DNA of 60,000 nt from Polytrichum commune. Its lineage: Eukaryota > Streptophyta > Polytrichopsida > Polytrichales > Polytrichaceae. Positions within the stretch are counted from its first letter, which is position 1; each line of letters begins with the position of its first letter. The notes beneath the pieces are model-generated. The model ran no database searches. It was given only the letters and a program-made list of their open reading frames with translations, and was not told the DNA's origin. The translations under genes and the position numbers were made by a program. This document shows positions 34,897 to 44,796 of this stretch, one piece after another. Location of the stretch: assembly GCA_950295325.1 (NCBI GenBank), contig OX485806.1:49721169-49781168 (forward strand), read 5' to 3'.

Positions 34897-36239
34897 TCAA
34901 GCTTTGTACTCTTTACATCTACTTCCCGAAATGCGGGTAGGAAAGAGTTCGCCATTCAAGGTCTCCAATTGGAGTGAGTTGTTGGAAAAACCGCATGTAC
35001 GAGGTAAGGCCCCAACCACACCGCATCAAATTTTGCAGGAAACTCAAGTTTTTTTGCGTCATGTATCATCACCATCATTCCCGGTTGGAGTGCCCTTTTC
35101 TTATGCCTTTTGTCGAAGATGATTTTTCTGCGACGTTGAATCGACTCGATGTGTTGAGCGGCCGTCCATCTTCGCTCGTCAAGCTCCTCTAAGTCGGTGA
35201 ATCTATTCCTTAAAGATTGTTTGAAGGTAAGTCTCGAACCTATGGCCACCCTAAGTGATTCTACTTCATATTCGATCGGGAGTGTGGCTTCCAAACTATA
35301 CACCAATGAAAAATGTGTAGCACGGGTAGTCACCTTGTAGGTTGTCCGGTATGCCCATAGTGCCGCTGTCAACTTGACGTCCCAATCTCGCTTCGAGTCT
35401 ATAACTGTCTTACGAAGAATGCTCACCAGAATCCCGTTGACACGCTCCGTTTGACCATTGGTCTGCGGATGGTAAGGTGTAGTTTTCCTATGGTCTATAT
35501 GAAACCTACTAGTCATCTCGGTAATGAGATCATTCAGAAAATGCGTACCTCTATCACTAACTAGGATTTTAGGACATCCAAACCTAGTGATGATGTTCTT
35601 ATACATGAAAATAGCCGCGTGAGCGGCTGTATCGGTTTTGACTGCCTTGGCCTCCGCCCACTTTGTTAGATATTCCGTGGCTACCACTATGTAAACCATT
35701 CCTCAAGAGGAATGAGGGTAAACTGGTCCCACATAATCTATTCCCCATTTCTCAAAAGGAACTAACGGTAAAGAGACATGTAGTGGCATTTCCATCCTAA
35801 GGTCATTTCTGGCATACCTTTGGCAAGCATCACACCTTTTCACATAATCGTGTGAGTCCTTGAACAAGGTAGGCCAAAAATATCTGGCTCTAAGTATTTT
35901 TTGGCCGATGAGTTGACCTGAGAAATGCCCGCCGCATGCGCTATCGTGGCATGCCAATAAAATGGAAGGAACCTCCGTTGCGGACACACACCTCCTAAGT
36001 AGGGCGTCGGTTCCCCTTCTAAACAACCTATGTCCCAAGACCATAAAATGTCTACTATTAACCCTCACTTTTCTTCTGTCTTCCTTGGACCACTCCTCGG
36101 GCAATGTTTGGGTTATCAAGAATTCCACGATGCCCGTGTACCAATCCGGTCTTGAAGTAACCACAAAGAGATCATCATCCATTAGTCTATCGTCCACCGG
36201 ATTTTCTCCCATCTTTTTCGACAACCTAGACAAATGGTC
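34897..36239 (-). pseudogene. Ty3 integrase, decayed
   Basis: Joins retrotransposon DNA to the chromosome. The zinc-binding domain (H-x-H ... CDACQRYA) lies at about 35820-35970. The catalytic core follows with all three acidic positions visible: D in GIDYVGPV (about 35740), D in LVSDRGTHF (about 35550) and E in NGQTERVNG (about 35445). The C-terminal part (LGPYLVHAVFP) loses frame near 34985, and the last ~30 residues, with the family's LEXLNGE and CKEYK-type ending, continue in another frame to a stop at 34897-34899. There is a TGA at 35703-35705 in the core. No chromodomain is present. Broken by one stop and one shift. Confidence 0.92.
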
Positions 36240-37512
36240 GGCTTGCAAGTGCATGCGGCCCGGCTTATATTCCACCGTGTAATCGAATTCCTCTAATAGA
36301 AAAACCCACCTCGCTAATCTACCACTGAGTTCCGCCTTGTTCACCAAATATTTAATGGCCATGTGATCCACGAAGAAGACCACCGGGTTACACAAGAGGT
36401 AATGTCAAAAAAATTTCACCGAGAACACCATTGCTAAGCATTCCCTCTCGGTGGTCGAGTAATTTCGTTCAGCCGGTGTCAATTGCTTGCTAGCGTAAGC
36501 AATGGATTGATCATTTTCTTTCTCTCCCGTGGATTGACAAAGCGCGCTACCCACCGCCACGTTGCTAGCGTCGTAAAAGACATGGAAGGGTTTACTCCAA
36601 TCGGGTGGCCTCAAAATGGGATAAGTGCTCAATTTATCCCTCAATTATTCGAAAGCCCTTTGGCATGCATCCGTCCATTCAAACTTGACATCCTTTTTTA
36701 GCAACTGTATAATAGGGACCACTATCTTTGAAAAATTTGGAATGAGTTCCCGGTACCACCCCACGTGCCCTAACAATTTAGAAATCCCTTTGAAATTGGT
36801 TGGAGTCTCCAACTCGCTTATGGCCACAACCTTTTCCGGATCCGGTTCCCTTCCTTTTTCGCTAACCACATAGCCTAGCAAGACTCCCCTATTGACTCCT
36901 AAGAATGTCTTACCGGGATTCAAAGCTAGCCTCGTTTTTCTACACCTCACCAACGCCTCCCTAACGCAATGTAAGTACTCATTCACATTACTTTGAGTGC
37001 TAAAATCATCTACGAACACGGTCATGGATTTAAACAACAAGTCGTTGAAAATGTACATAACCAATCTTTGGAAAGTAGCGGGGGCATTACATAGCCCAAA
37101 TGGCATTACGACCCACACAAAAGTCCCCCAAGGTGTGGTGAAAGTCGTTTTATGAATATCTTGTAGGGCAATCGAAATTTGATTGTAGCCCGCATACCCA
37201 TCCATGAAAGTATATCTTGCGTGACCTCCCACCTCTTCAGTAGCAACGTGATGAATGGTAAGGGAAAATGGTCTTTCTGTGTGCACGCGTTCAATTTCCT
37301 ATAATCGACGCACACCCTTAGTTTCCGTTCTTCTTCTTCACCAACACCATTGGAGACACCCAATCCGTAATCTCCACCGGCTTAATAAATCCGGCGTTCA
37401 ATAATCTCTCCAATTCCGCTTTAACCACCAATTGTAATTTCGGGTTCATCCTTCTTTCTTTTTGTCTAATTGGCTTCGCTCCCGGAATCAAAGGAATACG
37501 ATGTTCCACCAT
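36240..37512 (-). pseudogene. Ty3 reverse transcriptase and RNase H, decayed
   Basis: Copies element RNA into DNA and degrades the template. The RT begins with the TDWVSPMVLVKKKNG motif at about 37330-37390. VDYRKLNACTQKDHFPLPFI follows at 37230-37300, then MPFGLCNAPATFQR near 37080 and the catalytic FVDD at 37004-37018 (the family usually has YxDD, here F-V-D-D). The thumb (SKLLGHVGWYRELIP) is near 36750. RNase H starts about 36560 with FYDASNVAVG, ERECLAMVFS and FVDHMAIKYLVNK, then ends with ADHLSRL. Breaks: a frame change near 37318-37320, a return near 37250, TAA at 36645-36647 and TGA at 36405-36407. Confidence 0.92.
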
Positions 37513-37542
37513 CTCTCTAGGAATCCCCTTAAGTTCATCGTA

Positions 37543-38313
37543 TCACCAAGCAGAGGTGTCGCTAAATTCATCTACCAACTCGCTATACTCTTTAACCTCA
37601 TTCTCCTCCAATTTTGACCCCATCTTCATTTGGTGGACCTTGCCATTTTTTAATTTCACATCCACATACCGCCAATCCTTTTCCGCCACATGGGTTTGCT
37701 CATCCTTGTTTCTATACCAATCCTCCGGCACATCGGGATAATCCTTGATGTCATGACCGACAACTATCCCCGTAGACGTAGTCCTAAAATGCAAAGGTTC
37801 CTCTAACGTAGAAGCCTCCAAGATAGCATCCTCCTCTTGAGTCCCGTCCACGTGTACTAGATTAACATCTCCATTATCCACACTATCTACCCAAGACGTC
37901 AAACTTCCTAAGATCCACTCCTCTTCGGTGAGCACCTCACATGGCTCCAACAACGAACAATCCTCGCCGCTCGAATCAAACCTCTCATCATTCAAACATG
38001 GATGGTGAGATGTTGCCAATATATTGAATTCCGACTTGGGATATTCCCTTAACCATTGCGCATACTCCCCATTATCTCCATAATGGTAGAACCTAGGACC
38101 TAAACTTCCCGAACCCGAATCCGTGATGGTGTTTTGACTTTCGGGATGAACAACTCCGACTAGAGCCTCCCCTCCTTCATTCTTGATTTTGTTAAGGTCT
38201 TCCTCCTCCAATGGTAGGTACAATTCCTTCTTCATCCACCCTCATAATGACCCAATTGACACTTTGACTCGTTTATCTTTAGGACCATAAGTAATGGATG
38301 GTTTCGCACCTCT
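37543..38313 (-). pseudogene. Protease-RT linker of the Ty3 polyprotein
   Basis: Lies between the protease and RT in the same frame as gag. It is acidic (LPLEEEDLNKIKNEGGEAL; VDEFSDTSAW) with no recognisable domain of its own, as is usual for this part of Tat/Athila-type polyproteins. It carries TGA codons at 38314-38316 and 38242-38244 at its start and 37543-37545 at its end. The frame runs through all three without shift, so they are point nonsense changes. Confidence 0.75.
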
Positions 38314-38316
38314 TCA

Positions 38317-38700
38317 ATCTACTATGGCATTGGCCATTCTCAACCAAGGTCTTCCCAACAAGATGGGGAATGAGTCCTTGTTGGAATGCATCTTAATCAC
38401 ATGAAAAGTAACTAAATACTCCTCTCCCCCGATGGTCATCCTACAATCCTTAATCATTCCCAAAGGTGTAGTTGAGCTTTGATTTGCCATGTTTATAATC
38501 AAAGGTGACGGACCCGTAAGACCAAAACCCAATTTCTTCATAGTGTGTTCCGGCAAGATGTTCAAACTACTACCTCCATCCACTACCACATTTGGGACCA
38601 CCTTGTCCACTATGATGACCTCTATCTCTATAGCCTTCACATCGCGACCTCCTTGTGATTGAATTCTAGAGGCAACTCTAGTTTTCACCTTTCTAGTTCT
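38317..38700 (-). pseudogene. Ty3 aspartic protease region
   Basis: Cuts the polyprotein. The active-site region reads NVVVDGGSSLNILPE at about 38552-38600. The usual D-[TS]-G is here D-G-G-S, a change seen in some plant Tat/Athila-like elements, though I cannot exclude a mutation. The downstream ILLGRPWLR motif at about 38340 is the typical second protease landmark. It lies in the same open frame as gag, with no stop between them. Confidence 0.8.
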
Positions 38701-39399
38701 CCTATTCACTGGCATGCCATCCTTGAGAGTCTTCCGTGCGACGGGTGAGATTTCCAATAGTTGTCCAAAAGTTATGTCCGCCTTGAGCGAACTAAGGTCG
38801 GCCCACAAATCATAACCACTTGACTTCTCTACTTTTACATTGCTGACACCATCAAACTCGTCCAAAAGAATCTCCGGTGCTTCCCATTCTTCCATATCAC
38901 TACCCTCTAAATCATGAACGACATTAGGCATCTCCCTATCATAGACAATTACATTCTCCTTTTCTAACTCTTTAGTGATCCTCCTAGCCACCCTATCCAT
39001 CTTGTCTAATTTGGACATATTAATGTTTTTGTCCGAAGAATACTCCTCTTGATCCTCCACTCCTACCTCTAATGGATCATTCTCTCTCATAGCTCTAGTT
39101 GTGACCGCCAAAGCCGGTGCTTCATGAATGACCTCATTATCTAGACTCCTCAATTTATAGGTGATGGCATTGGTGTGTGGAGGCCATTGACCTTGCTCCT
39201 CTCCAATCCCCATTGGTAGAGGAATCGTGTCATCATAATGAGCATCCAACACACCATCCATAAATCTAACGTCTTGAGAATTAGACGGACCCGGATCCGT
39301 GGGAGGGACTTGGCGCCTATTGTCATCGTTTTGTGAACCTCCTTGCCTACCTTGAATCGGAATGTATCCGTTTGTCGTTTGTAATCCCGCCGGTGGATG

Positions 39400-41782
39400 A
39401 AATGTTTGTCTTGCATTACCATGGTCATAGTACAAGTTCGGTGGCCTAAGATTATTCGGCGGTCCACCTTGTGGTCTAGCTCCCCTCATGTTGTCTCGCG
39501 CTTGTTGTTGTGGATTGGCCACCGGGTAAGGTACACTAATAACCTTGTCCGGTTGACGATATTCGTCCGAAGGATGGTTTCCGCCACAATTACTACAACC
39601 ATAACCTTGCCCTTCGGACCAACATTGACCTTGGGCATGCCACCTTCCGCAAAATGGATGGAACTCCTTCTTCTCATTGTCTTGACCACCTTGACCATTA
39701 GGAGGAGGACCCCTATTGTTTCCTTGACCATATTTAGGTTGTGCTTGGCCTCGTTGATTTTGTGGAGGTGGACCACCGTTTCTTCGTTGATCATGGTTTG
39801 GTCCACTTCTACAAAATTGACGAGTGTGGCCCGGTTGGCCGCATTGGACACACCATAAACCCGACGAATATCTACCCGACTCAATTGGGGGAGGGGGTCC
39901 CAGTTGTTGACTCATGATCATCAAAGACATTTGATCCGTGAGGCTTTGCATTTGTTTGATCATCGCCTCTTGAAATCCCAATTGACTAGCACCTAACCTT
40001 CTCTCCACTTCCTCGAGGTGAGGATCCGCTCTAGGGGCCGGTAATGCTAGAAGTGGCGCCGGTTCTCTAACTGCTAAAGGACGTGGATCCGTCTCGACCA
40101 TAGCATAAGGAACTTGACTCTCATACTTGACCGGTTCTCTCGTGACCACCCTAGGTCGAATGGGAATGAATTGAGGTATCAATTCATCTTCCCTTCACCA
40201 CAATTTCTCGTGATCTTTATCCAAACTCTTTATTTCTCTAACCGCCCGCTTGGCATTCGCCAATGTGTGAGGATTTATCTCAAGAACTCCCCTAATTGTT
40301 CCCGACTTAAAGAATCCTTGAAGAAAGAATTGCCTTAGTGTGTTATCACTTAGCATGGTTCCCACAAATCGTATACACACTAAATCAAACCTCCTAATGT
40401 AGGCCAAAATTTCCTCTTCCCTACCTTGCTTGATCGAAGCCAATGCCCTCAACGCCGTGCTTTGACCAACCTCCGAACGGAACTCATTCAAGAACTCCCT
40501 TTGAAATTGGTCTCATCCTCTAAAATATTCCTCGGCATGATCCCTATACCACTCATAAGCCTCCCCCTCTAAAGTGGTGGAGAACCATACTAGCCAATAC
40601 CCCGGATTAGTCACGAGTGAGTTAGCTAACCTTTCCATGTACCTCTCCATATGCCTAGAAGGATTCTCATCCTTAGTTCCATAAATCTTAGGGAGGTGGG
40701 AAGGCATGTCCACCGCTTGTATGTCGCGCACCTCTCCATGAGGAGTGCCCGAAACACCATGGGCACAAGGGGACCCCGGAGTGACACCCGGGACTTGTGG
40801 CGCCGTTGGTGAGAGGGCCCAAGTGATCCTAGTGTGGGTGAGGGCCCCGGGCGTTGGGAACGCCTTCCACCCACGGAGACTAGGAGGCATGAGGGTAAGG
40901 CCATAAGCTATGCGTAGCTCATGGTGTGGTGATTCTAGAATGCTCAAGAACACCTCAATCGGAGGTGTGAGCTAGGAGTTATGGCCATTTGAGTGGGGCG
41001 CTGTCCCGGGACAGCGCCCTGGTACAGCAGTGCCTGGGAGTGATTCCCGGGACTGCAAAGGTTCAAACAGGCATAACTTCCTCAATACTTGCCCGAATGG
41101 GGCAGGTGAGGAGTCCATCGGCATCTACGTGAAGCGTAGATGAAGATGGCGTGGTTGGTTGTTATGATCAGACATCATACAAGGAAGTTATGATGGTCTG
41201 AAGCTGCTGGGGGCTTCTAGGCCCAGCGGCTAAGGGAAAGTGTACACTTGGCCCCAACTCTTGGTAGAGAGACAAGAGGTTTCTTGATGGTGGGGTAGGG
41301 GCCCCGTGTAGAGTCCTAGAGGCTTATATGGGTGAGGTGGTGTGGCCTCACCCACCCGAGGCCGAACGGCACAGCCTCCATGGGCTTTGGCCCATTGTGA
41401 GGCCATAGTTGCCCAGTATGGTTCGGGTTGTTGTAGTGTTGCTCCGGCAATGCGATGATCAACATAAGATTGGACTTCCATGGATGGAAGTCCACATCTA
41501 AGGATTGGTTACCGATAAACGGGGTTGGTTACCGATTAAAGGGGTGAGTCCTGAAATCAAAGTAGGAGGGTTGGTTCCCCTCCTATGAACTAATGGTTCG
41601 GGGTTAGAGGAGCTAACCATTAGCATGGCGGTATGCGAAGGGTTAGCGACTCGTAACCTTTGCTAGAATTGAAAATTGGCAAGATGGTCAAGGGGGGGCT
41701 AGCAAGGGTTGCGACATTGTAAGTTTTTTGGAACCACGATTGGTAAGCCTCTCGGCCTAACCAATGGATCAATGGGTGGCAT
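39400..41782 (-). pseudogene. Ty3 gag, split by a solo LTR
   Basis: Structural protein that packages the element RNA. It starts at an ATG at 41780-41782 (MPPIDPLVRPRGLP), runs to the insertion at 41721, and resumes at 40716 with AVDMPSHLPKIYGTKDENP. Then come the capsid motif GEAYEWYRDH (about 40555) and EEEILAYIRRFDLV (about 40410). After removal of the insertion and one target copy the two parts share one frame. Further on is a proline/glutamine-rich nucleocapsid with a CCHC knuckle (CVQCGQPGHTRQFC, about 39810-39850) and a second incomplete one (CSNCGGNH). TGA stops are at 40513-40515 and 40195-40197. Confidence 0.88.
40717..41721 (+). mobile_element. Solo LTR, family C (copy C3), inserted in gag
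   Basis: The LTR is 40722-41716 (995 bp), reads TGTCGCGCACC...GGGTTGCGACA, and has perfect TTGTA duplications (40717-40721, 41717-41721). It is close in sequence to C1, and its internal 24-bp palindrome at 40996-41019 is perfect. Frames that seem to fuse LTR sequence to gag here arise from the insertion. It is younger than the Ty3 element. Confidence 0.94.
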
Positions 41783-41796
41783 AGGAGGTCTACATC

Positions 41797-41992
41797 GAAG
41801 AAATGGGTTACCAATTAAGGGGTGAGTCCCGAAAGCAAAATAGAAGGGTTGGTTCCCTCCTATGAACTATAAGGTCCGGGGTAGGAGGAGCTAACCATTA
41901 GTATGGCGGAATGCGAAGGGTTAGCTCTCGTAACCTTTGCTAGAAAAGAAAATTGGCAAGATTATTAAGGTGGGCTAGCAAGGGTTGCGACA
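41797..41992 (+). mobile_element. LTR fragment, family C (copy C4)
   Basis: Matches the last ~195 bp of copy C3 and ends at the same terminus (GGGTTGCGACA). It replaces the Ty3 element upstream of the gag start. There is no target duplication, so it is a recombination or deletion remnant. Confidence 0.85.
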
Positions 41993-42252
41993 CAAACCCT
42001 TTCCCACAGTGGGCAAGTATTTATGATGACATTAACCCCATCTTGTCCAAGAAGGTTTGGGTCAGTCGACCCAAACTTTTTCCCGTAGTGAGTAGGTATT
42101 ACGGATGACACTGACCCCATTCTACCCCACAAGGTTTGGGTTCGTCGACCCAAAATTTTTCCCACAGTGAGGACGTAGAGAGGATGACTCTGACCCCATT
42201 ATGTCTCAACAAGGTTTGGGTCGATTGACCCAGAGCCCTTCCCCCAATGATG
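41993..42252. repeat. 79-80-bp tandem repeat, three full units plus a partial
   Basis: Units start at 41993, 42072, 42151 and 42231 (partial). Each ends in an inverted pair, GGTTTGGGTC then GACCCAAA across the unit boundary, so each boundary can fold. The first unit starts exactly where LTR C4 ends. Confidence 0.92.
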
Positions 42253-42888
42253 ATTATGTGTCAATTTGACGACACAATCATTACAATGACAATGATATAG
42301 TAGTCATATAAACAGGTGTCATGACTAACTGTCCCCGAATTTCATGAAGTGAAATATTTTGATTATTTTGCTTTTGGACCCTAAAACTTGTGTGCATTTT
42401 TTACAATGCTTGATGTGCATGTGTGTAGGCACAATAGAGGGATTTAATGGATGAGGGGATTGCTCCTCTGAAGACATGGCCACTTGGCTATCTGCATTTG
42501 AGGATGAGCTTGACATTGTCGGGGGCACCACTATGGATGACAGTGCAAATGAAGATCATTTCGGGGGTCTTTTGGCCTATTGTGGGATGTGCATGGTTTT
42601 CCAGAGCTTCGTGGGTGAATTGGGAGGTGACATTTATTAATGACAGCGGAGTGGCTATGGCGGAGGGTATTTGTCATAACACCCATCAACAAAATTGCAT
42701 TGATGAAAATCCGTTTGGCACCGAGGATGTTTGGGTTGTCATATTGGATTAATTCAGTCATTCCGAGGTGGATCCCACTCATAGGTTTTGCCTCCGCTGA
42801 TACATTGAGGAATGTCAGGATTAATGGAGTTAGTTTGCGTGAACATGAGCAATGATACATTCAAATCCAAAAGGGACTCCAAACAAAC

Positions 42889-44796
42889 ATGCGGCCACGT
42901 AAAGGTCAACGAAAGTACAAAACATTGGCACGTCCAACTTCGTATACAAATGATTATAAACATCAAAGGTTGCTCTGTGAAAAGTCCATCAGAGAAGTCG
43001 CCACAAAGGATTGTTGTGTCTACTTTTGTTGCCAATTGTTCCCAAAAGATAAAATGAAGGCCATCCGCAAAGAAATGTGGAGATTTCTGTCTAAGATCCA
43101 CCAAAAAACTTGATGTGCATAGGGCGATATATGTGAATGGGGCAGGTCGTAAGGTCATCACCCTTGAAAGCATAGACGTGTGTTGTATGGCATGGTACAC
43201 CATTCACGGTTGTTCCAAAGCAAAAAATTATAGACAAACCGCATATGTCAAGGAAAGCCGCCGGTCCCGTCATCATGGCAACATGGGTTTGAAAAAACCT
43301 AAGGAAGCTACAAGGCAAACAACTGCCACTTGCAACCGGTGAAAAGGTTGTAGAGAAGGTTCTTCCCACATGCACAAAATGGACAGAGATATTGTTGGAC
43401 GTAAATGCACTTGGCGAGAAGGCCGGTTTGGAGCCAATTTTGTTGTCAAAATTGAGTGCAATCAAGAAAGAAAATTTTAGCAAATATATTATAAAAAGAC
43501 GAGGCAAAAAAGTTGCCTGGTGTTCCAATTGCGAGAAATTGAAAGGCCTTTAGGATGCACACACAATGGGTACCGAATCCTATGCAGCACATCAATTGAA
43601 CTATTTCAAGCATGTGAACATGCAAGAGACGCACCGTAATGATTACTACACAAATAAACCATACGATAGGGTCATTTGCCAGGCTTTTACATGATTTGGA
43701 AAAACTGCCGTCCTATTTTCAAGATTGTTATTTGAAAACATGAGGTCAACACCTCTATATGAAGCGGTGTTGGATGAAAAAGATATATGCCTGCATTTGT
43801 TGCAGAAGCCACATAGTGAACCCGTATTTGCCATGAAATTGCCCCCCACCATGCGTGTCCAATTGGACAATTGTGCCAGGGACAATAAAAGTAGATATGT
43901 TTTGGCATATTGGTTGTTGTTGGTTGCGAAAGGCATTTTCAAGGAAATGTTTGTATCCTTTCTTTTGGTAGGCCACACGCACGATGATATTGATGCATCT
44001 TTTGGGCGGTAGAGCATGAAGTTGCGAGAGGATGTTCCAACAATCTCGTTGTTGATGAAGTCGTACATAGATTTGGTAAACGTTCCCGTCATCCCTCATA
44101 TAATCAAGGAGGTGCCCAACTTCAAGGCATTTATAGAACCGTATATTCAAAGTGGAGCTCACCGATTGATCGGGAATATGAAGGCACAACAATTCCGGTT
44201 CTACATACGGGGCGATGGTGTCCCCGCTATGCAATACAAGTTGTTGTGCACTACACAAGATTGGGGCCCGCCGGAGGGTCTCCTTGTGTGGCGCGTTGAT
44301 GCGGATGGAAAGACAATGTTACCGAACGGGGAGCCTAGGCCTTGCAAGCCAATATCCATGAAGAATTTGGAAGATATTATAAAAGGTATATTAAGTTTCA
44401 TACAATATTGGAAAAGTTTGAAGATAGCGGATGTTAGTGAGTCATGTTGGCATCATTACGGGAGGTAGATATAATATTGGACATGTGTTCGTGCCGCCTT
44501 GGGTGACCGTCACCAAAATAACCCCCTTACTTTGAAGCATGGATTTTGGCGACAAACACGAGTCGATGTACAAGCTTCGAAGGCTAGTTTTTTGGAAAAT
44601 GGAGAGGTTCGTGAGGAATTTGATGTGGACGACCATTACATCGGGCCTGTTAGTAACCGTCCTACACCATCTTTCCGCACTGCAGTGGATTGCCATGAAG
44701 GCTATATGCTCATTTTGTATCCTGAAGATGAGACATATGCAAAGCATGTGTGGGTGACAAATACTTTGTCCAAACCAAATTTTTCAACTTCCAGAC
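42889..44796 (+). pseudogene. DUF7869-type gene, decayed and truncated
   Basis: Resembles a plant family of unknown role carrying the domain I know as DUF7869. Segments in order: CCVYFCCQLFPKDKMKAIRK (42990-43060); VITLESIDVCCMAWYTIHG and RRSRHHGNMGLKKP (43150-43300); EKVLPTCTKWTEILLDVNAL in another frame (43350-43400); the core LPPTMRVQLDNCARDNKSRY and VSFLLVGHTHDDIDASFGR (43840-44011); LMKSYIDLVNVPVIPHIIKE (44050-44115); and YKLLCTTQDWGPPEG and DDHYIGP (44230-44650). Breaks: a shift in the A-run near 43103, a shift near 43340, TAG at 43555, an internal deletion near 43660 that removes what is usually a long stretch before HTIGSFARLLHDLE, a shift near 43730, TAG at 44012-44014, and a cut at 44796 by LTR A2. 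The upstream part, 42253-42888, has no clear similarity. Confidence 0.75.

Larger units (their letters stand above)
33174..41797 (-). mobile_element. Ty3-type LTR retrotransposon with 3' LTR; 5' end missing
   Basis: Order on the minus strand: gag, protease, RT, RNase H, integrase, 3' LTR. This order (integrase last) defines Ty3 elements. Sequence wording in RT and integrase suggests the non-chromodomain plant branch (Tat/Athila-like), and no chromodomain is seen. Internal sequence starts at a gag ATG near 41782 and is broken beyond 41797 by a family-C LTR fragment, so the 5' LTR is lost. A family-C solo LTR (40717-41721) sits inside gag. Coding is in one frame class from gag to 37318 and in a second from about 37250 to 34985, with short shifts between, plus eight nonsense codons. 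Confidence 0.93.

Noticed and set aside
40513-40953. Apparent fusion of a new N-terminus to gag
   Set aside because: The N-terminal part is solo LTR C3 sequence read through the insertion junction, not a real protein.
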